Below, piece by piece: positions 34,163 through 43,976 of a stretch of DNA of 64,000 bases. The stretch covers positions 62,001-126,000 of the forward strand of contig CAJTSK010000006.1 in NCBI GenBank assembly GCA_910578835.1, given 5' to 3'. The stretch's first letter is position 1. Each line of letters opens with the position of its first letter. The translations under genes and the position numbers were made by a program. The DNA comes from an uncultured Muribaculum sp. (GTDB taxonomy: Bacteria; Bacteroidota; Bacteroidia; Bacteroidales; Muribaculaceae). The notes under the pieces were generated by a model. It was not told the DNA's origin and searched no databases. It saw nothing but the letters and a program-made list of their open reading frames with translations.

Positions 34163-35818
34163 ATGCATAAAAGCCTCATCCAGTATATTCAGGATTCAAT
34201 CCGCAACAATTGGGAAAATCTTGCATTGACCGACTTCAACGGTGTGTCATATCAGTACCGTGACATAGCACGCAAAGTGGCAAAGCTTCACCTGCTCTAT
34301 GAACATGCCGGCATAAAGCGTGGCGACAAGATTGCATTGTGTGGCAAAAACTCCTCGCAATGGGCAGTTGCATTTATTGCAACCATGACTTACGGGGCGG
34401 TAGCGGTGCCGATACTTCATGAGTTCAAACCCGACAATATACATCACCTTGTATCACACTGCGATGCACGATTGTTTTTCACCGATGACTCGACTTGGGA
34501 AAACCTTGACCCGGCGTCGATGTCGAAGCTTGAAGGCGCGGTTAACCTTACCGACTTCTCGCTGCTCATGTCGCGCAACGAGCGCCTGAAAGCCGCGCGC
34601 CAACGCCTCAACGAGCTTTTCGGAAAGAAATATCCTGAGCGTTTCACCCCTGAAGATGTAGTATATCACCGTGAAAAAGGAGATGATGTGGCAATAATCA
34701 ACTACACATCAGGCTCCACCGGATTTTCAAAGGGGGTGATGCTATCTTACAACAGCCTGTGGAGCAACATACGCTTCTGCATCGATGGCGTGACATTCCT
34801 CAAGCCGGGCGACTCGTTAGTGTGCATGCTCCCTCTTGCCCACATGTATGGACTCAGCGTCGAGTTTATCCATCCTTTCGTAAAAGGATGCCATATATAT
34901 TTCCTCACACGTGTGCCATCACCCAAGGTGATACTTGACGCGTTTGCCACCGTGCGCCCGAAGCTTGTGGTGACAGTGCCGCTCATTATCGAGAAAATCG
35001 TAAAGACAAAGGTATTCCCGCTCCTCGACAAACCGCTCATGAAGGTGCTTCTACATGTGCCGTTTCTTGACGACAAACTGCTTGAAAAAATCAAGAAGGG
35101 ACTCACCGACGCATTTGGCGGCAATGTACAGGAAATCATCATCGGAGGAGCAGGTCTTAACAAAGATGTGGAGACATTCCTGCGCCGCATAGGCTTCCCT
35201 TACACTGTGGGCTACGGCATGACAGAGTGTGGTCCGCTTGTGGCATATGCACCCTGGGATATACAGCGCGCCGGGTCATGCGGCAAGCTCGTCGACCGCA
35301 TGGAATGCCGCATCGATTCGCCCGACCCTGAAAATATACCGGGCGAACTCTGGGTGAAAGGCATCAACGTAATGAAAGGCTATTTTAAAAACAAGGAAGC
35401 CACCGATGCAGTGACAAAAGACGGATGGATGAATACCGGCGACCTGTGTACGATGGATAAAGACGGCTTCATTTATATAAGAGGCAGAAACAAAAACATG
35501 ATTCTCGGCCCGTCGGGACAAAACATCTATCCTGAAGAAATCGAGCAGAAACTCAACAACATGCCCTATGTGTCGGAGTCTATCGTAGTCGACAGCAACG
35601 GCAAGCTTGTCGCCTTGATATATCCCGATATGGACCAGGCGACAAAAGACGGCATACCGATGGACAACATGGACAGCATCATGAACGACAATATAAAGGT
35701 ACTCAACAAAGAGCTGCCCGCCTACTCCCAGTTGTCAAAGGTAAAGATTTATTATCAGGAATTTGAGAAGACGCCTAAGCGCTCGATAAAGCGTTATCTA
35801 TATCAAGGTGCCGTATGA
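34163..35818 (+). CDS. Long-chain fatty acid-CoA ligase (AMP-forming)
   Basis: 551 residues of the adenylate-forming superfamily. The ATP-binding loop NYTSGSTGFSKGVML is near 182-196, GYGMTECGPL near 352, GDLCTMDKDGFIYIRGR near 434 and the C-terminal lysine in KTPKRSIKRYLY near 540. It activates fatty acids for lipid synthesis or degradation; chain length cannot be read. It overlaps the following glucosaminidase gene by 4 bp. Confidence 0.9.
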   Translation: MHKSLIQYIQDSIRNNWENLALTDFNGVSYQYRDIARKVAKLHLLYEHAGIKRGDKIALCGKNSSQWAVAFIATMTYGAVAVPILHEFKPDNIHHLVSHCDARLFFTDDSTWENLDPASMSKLEGAVNLTDFSLLMSRNERLKAARQRLNELFGKKYPERFTPEDVVYHREKGDDVAIINYTSGSTGFSKGVMLSYNSLWSNIRFCIDGVTFLKPGDSLVCMLPLAHMYGLSVEFIHPFVKGCHIYFLTRVPSPKVILDAFATVRPKLVVTVPLIIEKIVKTKVFPLLDKPLMKVLLHVPFLDDKLLEKIKKGLTDAFGGNVQEIIIGGAGLNKDVETFLRRIGFPYTVGYGMTECGPLVAYAPWDIQRAGSCGKLVDRMECRIDSPDPENIPGELWVKGINVMKGYFKNKEATDAVTKDGWMNTGDLCTMDKDGFIYIRGRNKNMILGPSGQNIYPEEIEQKLNNMPYVSESIVVDSNGKLVALIYPDMDQATKDGIPMDNMDSIMNDNIKVLNKELPAYSQLSKVKIYYQEFEKTPKRSIKRYLYQGAV

Positions 35819-36420
35819 TAAGACCGATTGTAGCGCTATTATATATATTCATCACTGTATCTGCCGCCAATCTCAAGGCAGCCACCCCTATATGCGGCGA
35901 CCTTGAGGTAGACATCGAACGCATGTATGAATTTGTAAAGACCCACAATAAAAGTTTTCCGCGAGAAATCGCCGAAGCATATTATCATATAGGCAAAAAA
36001 TACGGGGTGAGGGGTGACATAGCCCTTTGCCAGGCGATACTTGAAACAGGATGGTTCCGTTTTTCCGACGACACGGCTGTCACCTCTGACCAATACAATT
36101 ATTGCGGGCTCGGCGTGACGGCAAACAAGGAGCGCGGTCACGCCTTTGACAGCATCGAGGAAGGTGTCACGGCACAGATTCAGCACTTGTATGCCTATGG
36201 AAGTCGCGACGAACTGCCTGAAGGGGAGTCTATAATCGACCCGAGATTTTCGTATGTGAGAAGAGGGTCTGCGTCAACATGGGAAGACCTTAACGGGAAA
36301 TGGGCGGCAAACAAGCATTATTCCGACAGGATACTTAGCCTGTATTACCGCATGGCGGAGCGCACAATCCAGAAAATCGAGGTCGAGATACCTGATGAAT
36401 ACCTGGATTTAACCGACTGA
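35815..36420 (+). CDS. Glucosaminidase domain protein (peptidoglycan hydrolase)
   Basis: 201 residues; signal peptide about 1-22. The domain shows KYGVRGDIALCQAILETGWFRF with the catalytic glutamate of the LytG/FlgJ (GH73) family, then NYCGLGVT and AQIQHLYAYGS. It cleaves glycan strands between GlcNAc and MurNAc in the periplasm. ATGA overlap with the acyl-CoA ligase gene implies coupled translation; the functional link is unclear. Confidence 0.9.
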   Translation: MIRPIVALLYIFITVSAANLKAATPICGDLEVDIERMYEFVKTHNKSFPREIAEAYYHIGKKYGVRGDIALCQAILETGWFRFSDDTAVTSDQYNYCGLGVTANKERGHAFDSIEEGVTAQIQHLYAYGSRDELPEGESIIDPRFSYVRRGSASTWEDLNGKWAANKHYSDRILSLYYRMAERTIQKIEVEIPDEYLDLTD

Positions 36421-36493
36421 GATGCCGTAACCGTAACGCCCCGCTAACTTTTTACCGTCCCGGCGCGTTATACAAATACTAACTATCTTATTT

Positions 36494-36985
36494 ATGACAC
36501 ATCAAGACATCATTACCCCCGAAGATGAGCGTTTCATGGAGATGGCATGTGAACTCGCCGAGCATAATGTGATGAACGGGGGTGGACCATTCGGGGCTAT
36601 CATTGTAAAAGACGGTGAAATCGTAGCGACCGGGGTAAACACGGTGACACGCACCAACGACCCTACAGCCCACGCCGAGATTAACGCTATACGGAGTGCC
36701 TGTCATGTGACCGGCAGCTTCAAGCTCAACGACTGTGTGGTGTACACATCGTGTGAGCCATGCCCCATGTGTCTGAGCGCACTGTATTGGGCAGGTGTAA
36801 AACGTATATATTTCGGAAACACCAAGGAAGATGCCGACAAAATAAATTTCAGCGACAAGTTTATCTATCGCGAGATAAACAAAAAGCCGGGAGAGCGTGC
36901 GATACCATGCATCCACATCGAGGGAAAAAACACCATAAAGGCATTTGAACTCTGGATGGAAAAGAACGACAAAATCGAATATTAA
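36494..36985 (+). CDS. guaD: Guanine deaminase (cytidine-deaminase fold)
   Basis: 163 residues. Zinc site: H60-A-E62 and C90/C93 in the PCPMC motif. The later segment DADKINFSDKFIYREI is typical of Bacillus-type GuaD and separates it from tRNA adenosine deaminase TadA. It converts guanine to xanthine in purine salvage. Monocistronic; its stop codon overlaps copy 3 of the dispersed 18-bp element. Confidence 0.88.
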   Translation: MTHQDIITPEDERFMEMACELAEHNVMNGGGPFGAIIVKDGEIVATGVNTVTRTNDPTAHAEINAIRSACHVTGSFKLNDCVVYTSCEPCPMCLSALYWAGVKRIYFGNTKEDADKINFSDKFIYREINKKPGERAIPCIHIEGKNTIKAFELWMEKNDKIEY

Positions 36986-36996
36986 ACAAGCTCTTA
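36979..36996 (-). repeat. Dispersed 18-bp element, copy 3
   Basis: Reads TAAGAGCTTGTTTAATAT on the minus strand, 17 of 18 bases identical to copy 1 (89-106). It straddles the guaD stop and the short gap to the convergent folK stop. Confidence 0.6.
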
Positions 36997-37365
36997 GCCG
37001 TGGAGCTGACGGTAGCCGATGGCAAAATATTCTCGTTCAAACTCTACGGGACGCAATAACACGCCGTCATATTCCACTATATCGATATCCACAGGCACTA
37101 TTCCGGTCAATTTTGACTCGGAAGTCCTGCCCGCGCTTTTTTCGTAATCTTTCAGCATGCGGTTGAGGGTGTCGGCATCATATGACGTAAGCCCCTCAGC
37201 CACGCAATTATAATATGCCGGATAGCGCCCGCTGTATTCAGGCGTCTCATACACATCGGAAAATCTCGCGTCATCAATCACTCCGGCAAGCCATCTTATA
37301 GCCGCCTTCATGCGCTCCTCCCTGTCACCGGCATTACTGCCAAGGCTTACTATCACCTTTGTCAT
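36994..37365 (-). CDS. folK: HPPK family pterin pyrophosphokinase, short form
   Basis: 123 residues, about 30-40 shorter than typical FolK. Present are the N-terminal GSNAGDREERM and the metal-binding VPVDIDIVEYDG (about 97-108). The usual C-terminal segment with HPxxxxRxFVLxPL is missing, replaced by FEREYFAIGYRQLHG. It would transfer pyrophosphate to hydroxymethyl-dihydropterin in folate synthesis; whether the short form is active is uncertain. Starts with a 4-bp overlap to tex. Confidence 0.82.
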   Translation of the reverse strand: MTKVIVSLGSNAGDREERMKAAIRWLAGVIDDARFSDVYETPEYSGRYPAYYNCVAEGLTSYDADTLNRMLKDYEKSAGRTSESKLTGIVPVDIDIVEYDGVLLRPVEFEREYFAIGYRQLHG

Positions 37366-39503
37366 CCCTGGGCAATACCTTTCATGGTTAATGCTATGCG
37401 CCCACGCTCATAGTCGATATCAATCACTCTCACCCTGACATGCTGGTGAAGCGACACCACCTCAGCAGGATTGGACACAAAGCGGTCACAGAGCTGTGAG
37501 ATATGGACAAGCCCGTTTTCATGCAGACCGAGGTCGACAAAACAGCCAAATGCAGTGATATTATTGACGATACCGTTAAGCTCCATGCCTATTGACAGGT
37601 CTTTTATGTCGCGTACCTTGTCGTCAAACTCCATCACCTCCACCTTGGCACGCGGGTCTCTGCCCGGCTTTTCAAGTTCGAGCACAATATCAGTCAACGT
37701 AGGCAAGCCTACACTTTTATCCACATAAGGCGTGAGGTCAAGCTCATTCAACAGCTTCGGATTTTTCACAAGACTGTCAACGCTACACCTGTTGTCAGAG
37801 GCTATGCGGGAGATAAGCTCATAACGCTCGGGGTGAACCGCCGTGTTGTCAAGGATATTTTCCCCTCCGGGTATTCTCAAAAATCCGGCACACTGCTGGT
37901 AAGCCTTCTCTCCCATACGCGGCACTTCAAGCAGCTCCTCACGACACTTGAAATCGCCATGCTCTGCGCGGTAAGCCACAATATTGGAAGCAAGCGACGG
38001 ACCGATTCCCGACACATAAGAAAGTAATTCGCGCGATGCCGTGTTGACATTGACACCTACAGAGTTGACACAGCTTTCCACCGTGTAGTTAAGTGCTTCT
38101 TTCAGCTTACTCTGGTCAACATCGTGCTGATACTGCCCCACGCCGATTGATTTCGGCTCAATTTTGACCAATTCGGCAAGCGGGTCGATAAGCCTGCGCC
38201 CGATGGAAACCGCGCCACGCACAGTGACATCGTAATCAGGAAATTCATCACGCGCTATCTTTGACGCGGAATAGACCGATGCACCGTTTTCACTAACGAC
38301 AAACACCTGTATCTTTCGCGGATAGCGTATCGACGACAAGAAATTTTCTGTCTCGCGGCTTGCTGTGCCATTACCTACAGCAATTGCATCGATACGGTAA
38401 GACTCCACAAGACGGCTCACCTTGAACGCCGACCCGTGAAAATCATTCTGGGGAGGATTGGGATAGATTACCTCGGTATGGAGCAGATTGCCCTGCTCAT
38501 CAAGACACACCACCTTGCAACCGGTGCGGAAACCGGGGTCAATGGCAAGTACTCGCTTATGACCGAGCGGAGGAGCAAGCAACAATTGCCTTACATTGTC
38601 GGTAAACATCGCTATCGCGCCATCGTCGGCCTTTGCCTTTGCCAGCGCAATCACCTCGGTTTCTATCGAGGGACGTATCAACCGGCGATAGCTGTCTTTT
38701 ACCGTCGCCTTTATGATGGCGGCGATTTCATCGCTTGTGCCCGGCTTCAAAAACAGGCGCGAGAGGCGGTCAATCATCTCATCATCGTCAATCGAGACAC
38801 TCATTTTCAGAAATCCCTCCGACTCACCGCGCAATATGGCAAGCAGACGATGGGAAGTGACCAAGCGCAACGGACTGCTGAAATCAAAATAATTCTTATA
38901 ATTATTGCCCTCGGTCTCCTTGCCGGCAACGACCTTAGCCGTCATCACGCCATTACGCTGATAACGCGACCTCACAATCGACCTCGCTTTTTCGCTTTCG
39001 CTCATCCACTCGGCGATTATATCCTGCGCGCCGGAGAGCGCTTCCTTTTCATCGGCAACCTCACCTTTTACAAACTTCCTTGCAGCCTTAGACACATCAT
39101 CAAGATTCTGAGCCATTATCATCCTGGCAAGCGGCTCAAGACCTTTCTCGGCTGCCATCACCGCACGTGTGCGCCTGTGGGGCTTATAAGGAAGATACAA
39201 GTCTTCAAGCACAGAAGCATCAAGCGTCTCCTCTATTTTCTTCTGCAACTCAGCAGTAAGCTTTCCCTGCTCCTTTATGGTGGATAGTATAACCTCCTTC
39301 CTCTTTTCGAGAGCGGTCAACGCCTCATAACGCAACCGGATATTATGTATAGCCACCTCATCAAGACCGCCGGTCGCTTCTTTGCGATAGCGGCTTATAA
39401 AGGGTATCGTAGCTCCGTCATCAAGAAGTTTTACTGTCGCTGAAACCTGTTTCCGGAGGATATTCATCTCCCCGGCGATGATAGAAAAAAGCTCACTGCT
39501 CAT
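37362..39503 (-). CDS. tex: Tex family RNA-binding transcription accessory protein
   Basis: 713 residues with the full Tex order: N-terminal helical domain, YqgF-like nuclease fold (near 325-430, VLAIDPGFRTGCK), helix-hairpin-helix repeats (VNVNTASRELLSYVSGIGPSLA near 480) and a C-terminal S1 domain (640-710, IGMELNGIVNNITAFGCFVDLG). It binds nucleic acid and assists transcription. It overlaps folK by 4 bp and lies 32 nt after the phosphoesterase gene. Confidence 0.95.
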   Translation of the reverse strand: MSSELFSIIAGEMNILRKQVSATVKLLDDGATIPFISRYRKEATGGLDEVAIHNIRLRYEALTALEKRKEVILSTIKEQGKLTAELQKKIEETLDASVLEDLYLPYKPHRRTRAVMAAEKGLEPLARMIMAQNLDDVSKAARKFVKGEVADEKEALSGAQDIIAEWMSESEKARSIVRSRYQRNGVMTAKVVAGKETEGNNYKNYFDFSSPLRLVTSHRLLAILRGESEGFLKMSVSIDDDEMIDRLSRLFLKPGTSDEIAAIIKATVKDSYRRLIRPSIETEVIALAKAKADDGAIAMFTDNVRQLLLAPPLGHKRVLAIDPGFRTGCKVVCLDEQGNLLHTEVIYPNPPQNDFHGSAFKVSRLVESYRIDAIAVGNGTASRETENFLSSIRYPRKIQVFVVSENGASVYSASKIARDEFPDYDVTVRGAVSIGRRLIDPLAELVKIEPKSIGVGQYQHDVDQSKLKEALNYTVESCVNSVGVNVNTASRELLSYVSGIGPSLASNIVAYRAEHGDFKCREELLEVPRMGEKAYQQCAGFLRIPGGENILDNTAVHPERYELISRIASDNRCSVDSLVKNPKLLNELDLTPYVDKSVGLPTLTDIVLELEKPGRDPRAKVEVMEFDDKVRDIKDLSIGMELNGIVNNITAFGCFVDLGLHENGLVHISQLCDRFVSNPAEVVSLHQHVRVRVIDIDYERGRIALTMKGIAQG

Positions 39504-39535
39504 GTTGGTGAAGAAGATATAATATAAAATATGTT

Positions 39536-40729
39536 TTAGTTACGCGTTTTTTTCAATGTTATGACAGTGATTTCGGGAGTCGCGCCTATACGCGCCGGTA
39601 TTGCCACTGTGCCAAGCCCTATATTGACATATAACTTGTGGCGGCATGTACTGTCATTATACTCGCCGCCCCACGTAGGGTAACGCCATACCGCAGGTGA
39701 CACTCCTCCCACCGCCATCTGCATGGCATGGGTGTGACCCGACAGTGTAAGCCCTATGTTCACTGTATCATTATCAGCAATCTCCTCTACCCAATGTGCC
39801 GGGTTATGGCTCATCAGCAACTTGAAAGTGCTGTCGCTCTGCTGCGGATAAGCCTTGTCAAGGTCACCGTAGACGGTAAAAGGAGGGTCACCCCAATTTT
39901 CAACACCGACCACGGCTATCGAATCGCCGCCGCGCCTGATAAACTCCGACTCGTTGTTAAGCAAGCGCCAGCCCATATCTTTCTGCAAGCGGCACATCAA
40001 CTCCATGTTGCCACGCTTGGCGTCATCGCTCTTCCAGGTGCTGTAGTCGCCATAGTCATGATTGCCCAGTACGGAATACACCCCGTCAGCAGCATCGAGA
40101 CGCGACAACACATTGACAAATGGCAGCAGCTCGTCGGTGCGACGGTTGACAATATCGCCGGTAAACATTATTGCGTCAGCTCCCTGGTTATTGATACAGT
40201 CAACCACCTCTGCGACAAATGTCGTGTCAGTGCCGTAGGTGCCGACATGGAAATCGGAGAATTGTGCTATGCGGTAACCGTCAAACTGCTCCGGCAGATT
40301 GTCAAATTCAGCATCCACATAATTGACATTAATGGATGTGCGATTGACCAACGCCGCCCACCACATCACGACAAACAGGGACAGAGCTACGATGGCACCG
40401 GCAATTGACGCCCAGCCCCACCGTCGGCCATGCCATAGCTTCGGAATATATCCGATAAAACTGATGAGACAGAAAAAATATTTGGGTATGTAGATTGAAA
40501 AATAAGCATACAACATCCACATGATGCACACGAGCATGGCATCACTGCCGCTGCGCCTTGGCAGACACACGGTAACCACCAGAAACAGCAGGCATAGCAG
40601 CGAACTCCAGGCATAGGCAACGCCCCAGAATCTGCGCCTTGCCACCGATATGATACGCCGCCAGATGTAGTAGTCAACAAATACGTTGACTACCATCAAT
40701 ATAATCATAATCAATAACGGCAATCTCAT
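39536..40729 (-). CDS. Membrane metallophosphoesterase (YkuE/YaeI-like)
   Basis: 397 residues. Four hydrophobic segments occupy 1-130; the catalytic domain has the calcineurin-like motifs FSDFHVG (about 157), GDIVNR (193), GNHDYGD (222), SHNPAH and LSGHTHAMQ (near 335). The members split between UDP-diacylglucosamine hydrolase-like and other phosphodiesterases, so the substrate is unknown. Position before an acyltransferase-like gene on the same strand fits an envelope lipid role. Confidence 0.88.
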   Translation of the reverse strand: MRLPLLIMIILMVVNVFVDYYIWRRIISVARRRFWGVAYAWSSLLCLLFLVVTVCLPRRSGSDAMLVCIMWMLYAYFSIYIPKYFFCLISFIGYIPKLWHGRRWGWASIAGAIVALSLFVVMWWAALVNRTSINVNYVDAEFDNLPEQFDGYRIAQFSDFHVGTYGTDTTFVAEVVDCINNQGADAIMFTGDIVNRRTDELLPFVNVLSRLDAADGVYSVLGNHDYGDYSTWKSDDAKRGNMELMCRLQKDMGWRLLNNESEFIRRGGDSIAVVGVENWGDPPFTVYGDLDKAYPQQSDSTFKLLMSHNPAHWVEEIADNDTVNIGLTLSGHTHAMQMAVGGVSPAVWRYPTWGGEYNDSTCRHKLYVNIGLGTVAIPARIGATPEITVITLKKTRN

Positions 40730-40749
40730 AGTGTCACATCATTCGGTCT

Positions 40750-41937
40750 TTACTTGCCATGTTGCGCGTTGCCGCAAGATTCGGAATAAATCTTATTTTT
40801 TAACGGATTGGCATACATGGTAAGCATCATTTCGTATAAGAAACCATTATCTTCCTCCGTTAGTTCAGGCACATCCACTTTTTCAAGCTGAGACTTTATG
40901 TATTGCTCAAATTCATGCTCTTCCTCAGCGGTATATTTGTCGGCAAACTCTTTTGTGTTGCAGAGCCTGTCGTAAGCTATGTAGTTAATCGGGAAAATCA
41001 TGTAGCCCGAGTGAATCTGGCAATCCACGGCGTGACATACATCGCGCGCCACCTGACTCTTGTCGGCATCATCGGGGATAGTGTCAAGCATCGGGTTAAG
41101 AGGATATCCTACAGAGAAGTGTACCCTTCCCTTTGGCTGCAACAGTCCGGTCTCCATAGCGAAAAGATCATCGCGCTGGGTCTTCTTGAACTCGGGATCG
41201 TTGCGACGCAGCAAAAATTCACGCGCCTTCAGATAATCATTGGGATCATATTCATAAGAAATCGACACCGGCAGCAGATTGATCTCCTTAAGATTGTCAC
41301 GCAAGTCGCCATTGCCGGCAAGTCCGAGCATCTTTATCAGCGATTCCTGAGCCATGTCGCTCGAATCTTTGCTACGACCCTGACGCTCGGCAATCCACAC
41401 CGACTGCTTCTCTTCGCCAACGGTATAATGAATGTAACCCGACAACTCTTTTGCAGCTTCAAGAGCCTTTACTTTTGGGAGGTCGCGCTTTACGATAAAG
41501 CTCTTATTGAGCCTTACAAGGTCGCTTATCCACTCATAAATCAGCAGGTTATTACCGATAGCCACCTGCGTGGTAGGATAGCCTGACCGCAGGAAGCAGA
41601 GGTTGAGAAACGAGGTGTCAAGCACTATATCGCGGTGATTGGTGATAAACGTATATGCCTTGTCGCGGTCTATGCGCTCTATACCGTCAATTGTAAGCCC
41701 CGAAGTTGTCTTGGATGCAAGCATCTCAAGAAACGGCCACATTATCTTATGCTGGAATGTATCTTTATCTCTTACCTGAAGGAGGTCGTCACACATCTCC
41801 TTATAGTCAACATCGGGCAATACCCACTTTACAGCATGTTCAAATCCCGGCTCCTTCACAAGATGTTGCATCTTTTCGTGAAATACACTGTCCGAATAAG
41901 GAGCTATGTCTTCAAATGGTCGTGGATCCTGTATCAT
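40750..41937 (-). CDS. PlsC-like glycerol-phosphate acyltransferase family protein
   Basis: 395 residues. The acyltransferase motif NHRDIVLD (NHxxxxD, about 97-104) is clear, followed by VKRDLPKVKALEAAKELS, the AERQGRSKD motif near 180 and an acidic long C-terminal region. No membrane helix of note. Family members acylate lysophosphatidate or other acceptors. It sits between rluD and the phosphoesterase in the minus-strand run. Confidence 0.85.
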   Translation of the reverse strand: MIQDPRPFEDIAPYSDSVFHEKMQHLVKEPGFEHAVKWVLPDVDYKEMCDDLLQVRDKDTFQHKIMWPFLEMLASKTTSGLTIDGIERIDRDKAYTFITNHRDIVLDTSFLNLCFLRSGYPTTQVAIGNNLLIYEWISDLVRLNKSFIVKRDLPKVKALEAAKELSGYIHYTVGEEKQSVWIAERQGRSKDSSDMAQESLIKMLGLAGNGDLRDNLKEINLLPVSISYEYDPNDYLKAREFLLRRNDPEFKKTQRDDLFAMETGLLQPKGRVHFSVGYPLNPMLDTIPDDADKSQVARDVCHAVDCQIHSGYMIFPINYIAYDRLCNTKEFADKYTAEEEHEFEQYIKSQLEKVDVPELTEEDNGFLYEMMLTMYANPLKNKIYSESCGNAQHGK

Positions 41938-42013
41938 AACTATATTACTTTTTCTGTTTTTCTAAGATAGTTCTAAATTCAATGGTTAATCTCCAATGCG
42001 TTGCAGCTGTTTG

Positions 42014-43105
42014 TTATTGCTCGGCATTGTTATACTTTCGCCAACGCTCCATGAGAGCTGTCATGTCGGGCGGCACCGGGGCGCTGAAAAACATCTCTTC
42101 GCCTGTCGCGGGATGCACGAAGCCGAGTGTGCGGGCATGTAATGCCTGCCGTGGGCAAACCGCAAAACAATTAGCGATAAACTGCTTGTATTTAGCCGTG
42201 GTGGTACCGCGCAATACCATGTCGCCACCGTAGCGCGCATCATTAAAGAGCGGATGGCCTATATGCTTCATGTGGACACGTATCTGATGGGTGCGCCCTG
42301 TTTCAAGCACACACTTAACTGCTGTCACATAGCCGAGCGGCTCGATAGTGGAATAATGTGTCACGGCATGCTTGCCCTGGTCGCCGTCGGGGAATACAGC
42401 CATCTGCAACCTGTCCTTGGGGCTGCGTCCGATATTGCCCTCGATACGTCCGTCGGGAGGTGTCGGGCGTCCCCATACCACTGCCACATACTCTCGCTTT
42501 GTGGTCTTGTTAAAAAACTGTTTGCCGAGATGGGTCTTTGCATCGGGAGTTTTAGCCACTACCAGCAGCCCCGAAGTATCTTTGTCGATACGATGCACAA
42601 GCCCCATGCGCGGGTCATTGACATCATAGTCGGGATTGTCCTTGAAATGATAGGCAAGGGCGTTGACAAGCGTGCCGTGATAATTGCCGTGACCGGGATG
42701 CACTACGAGTCCGGCGGGCTTGTTGACCACAAGCAGATGCTCATCTTCATATACTATGTCAAGGGGGATATCTTCCGGGATTATCTCAAGTTCATAACGC
42801 GGGCGGTCCATAACCACAGTGACCACATCAAGCGGCTTCACGCGGTAGTTGGACTTGACAGGCTTGCCGTTGACCAATATACACCCGGCATCGGCAGCCT
42901 GCTGCACGCGGTTGCGCGACGACTTTTCAAGCCGTGCCACAAGAAACTTGTCGACACGGAGCAACTGCTGACCCTTGTCGGCGACAAATCGGAAATGCTC
43001 ATAAAGCCCGTTGCCGTCATCCGCCGACCCGTCGTCATCAATCGCCGCGAGGTCGTCGGGAGCTTCATCATACAGCTCGTCGGGGGTAATAATATCCTCT
43101 ACCAT
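42014..43105 (-). CDS. rluD: RluA-family 23S rRNA pseudouridine synthase
   Basis: 363 residues. An N-terminal S4 RNA-binding domain (about 48-110: LRVDKFLVARLEKSSRNRVQQAADAG) precedes the catalytic domain with MGLVHRIDKDTSGLLVVAK (aspartate nucleophile near 173) and GRTHQIRVHMKHIGHPL. An extra acidic N-terminus of about 45 residues (DEAPDDLAAIDDDGSADD) precedes S4. RluD-type enzymes modify helix 69 of 23S rRNA; the exact target is inferred from family. Confidence 0.92.
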   Translation of the reverse strand: MVEDIITPDELYDEAPDDLAAIDDDGSADDGNGLYEHFRFVADKGQQLLRVDKFLVARLEKSSRNRVQQAADAGCILVNGKPVKSNYRVKPLDVVTVVMDRPRYELEIIPEDIPLDIVYEDEHLLVVNKPAGLVVHPGHGNYHGTLVNALAYHFKDNPDYDVNDPRMGLVHRIDKDTSGLLVVAKTPDAKTHLGKQFFNKTTKREYVAVVWGRPTPPDGRIEGNIGRSPKDRLQMAVFPDGDQGKHAVTHYSTIEPLGYVTAVKCVLETGRTHQIRVHMKHIGHPLFNDARYGGDMVLRGTTTAKYKQFIANCFAVCPRQALHARTLGFVHPATGEEMFFSAPVPPDMTALMERWRKYNNAEQ

Positions 43106-43123
43106 ATCAATCGGTCATGTTAA

Positions 43124-43762
43124 TTAATTGATATCGAGCTCAGCCGCTTCCTCATCGCCGAGTATCGCCTCAGCGACAGCCTCACTGTCGGCATCGCCGG
43201 CTATGCCTTCACCCACTTCAAGAGTCACTGTAGCCGACGTCGGGATACGTGCTCCCGGCTTCAAGGCGACACCGTTGAACTTCACCCCGAGCACAAGGTC
43301 GCGGTATTCACTTACCACATATTGCTCCCGTATATTTTTTACGCCGATACCCTCAAGAGTCGAGCGCGCCTGCCGCAACGACATGTCGGTCAGGTCGGGC
43401 ACTGAAATCATCTTGGGCGTAAATGCGTTGATTGTAAGGTACACGGTGCGGTTAGGCTTTACCTTCGTGTTGGCTCTGGGCGACTGCTCCAGTACTGTGC
43501 CGGGGCGTGTCTTATCGTCATATATCGAATCAGAAAGCTCCGGAATCAAGCCTGCGGTGAGCAAAGCTGAAGAAGCCTGCTCAAACGAAAGCCCCTTTAT
43601 GTTGGGAACCACCTCATACTTTCCGTGCTCGGTCCATATGTCAAGCCAGACCAATGTAATCCACACAACCCCGCACCCGGCAAGAAGTATCAGCAGAAAG
43701 TTAAACAATATCGGATGTTTCTTTATAAAATTCCCATTATTTTGTTTTGATGATTCTTCCAC
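43124..43762 (-). CDS. Membrane-anchored PASTA domain protein
   Basis: 212 residues. A basic N-terminus and one membrane helix (about 18-40) are followed by two PASTA domains (about 53-122, VPNIKGLSFEQASSALLTAGL; and about 126-197, VPDLTDMSLRQARSTLEGIGV) and an acidic tail. PASTA domains bind muropeptides or beta-lactam-like ligands; here no kinase or transpeptidase domain is attached. It leads a minus-strand unit with rluD 18 nt downstream. Confidence 0.92.
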   Translation of the reverse strand: MEESSKQNNGNFIKKHPILFNFLLILLAGCGVVWITLVWLDIWTEHGKYEVVPNIKGLSFEQASSALLTAGLIPELSDSIYDDKTRPGTVLEQSPRANTKVKPNRTVYLTINAFTPKMISVPDLTDMSLRQARSTLEGIGVKNIREQYVVSEYRDLVLGVKFNGVALKPGARIPTSATVTLEVGEGIAGDADSEAVAEAILGDEEAAELDIN

Positions 43763-43821
43763 TATATCAGTTTTTAGTTAATCGAGAGTATCGCAATACG
43801 CAATACCTCACCAATCAAGCG

Positions 43822-43829
43822 CAAAATTA
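43822..43829 (-). promoter_or_regulatory. -7 promoter box of the PASTA-rluD unit
   Basis: TAATTTTG on the minus strand, exact match, about 60 nt upstream of the PASTA gene. Confidence 0.45.
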
Positions 43830-43944
43830 ATATAAAAAGGCGAAATAAGGGTTGTAAATGTCCAAAATTGTAGGTCAAATTGAGTTAAAACAGAATACGC
43901 ATCAAAAAATTGCCCGTTTTTTACCAAATCACGCGATTTATTAT

Positions 43945-43952
43945 TAACTTTG
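43945..43952 (+). promoter_or_regulatory. -7 promoter box of bamD
   Basis: TAACTTTG, exact TAnnTTTG, 24 nt upstream of ATG 43977; an alternative ATG at 43950 lies inside this box, which supports the later start. Confidence 0.55.
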
Positions 43953-43976
43953 CAGCTTGAATATTCGACTGCATAT

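Noticed and set aside
36985..36996. Insertion-sequence inverted end at the guaD stop
   Set aside because: The 18-bp element has no partner inverted copy at a suitable distance and no transposase is present anywhere in the window.
38436..39287. Plus-strand open frame of 283 codons inside tex
   Set aside because: Antisense to well-conserved Tex domains, rich in His/Arg/Gln as typical of shadow frames.
42254..43123. Plus-strand open frame of 289 codons opposite rluD
   Set aside because: Antisense to the S4 and catalytic domains of RluD; no family pattern or promoter.
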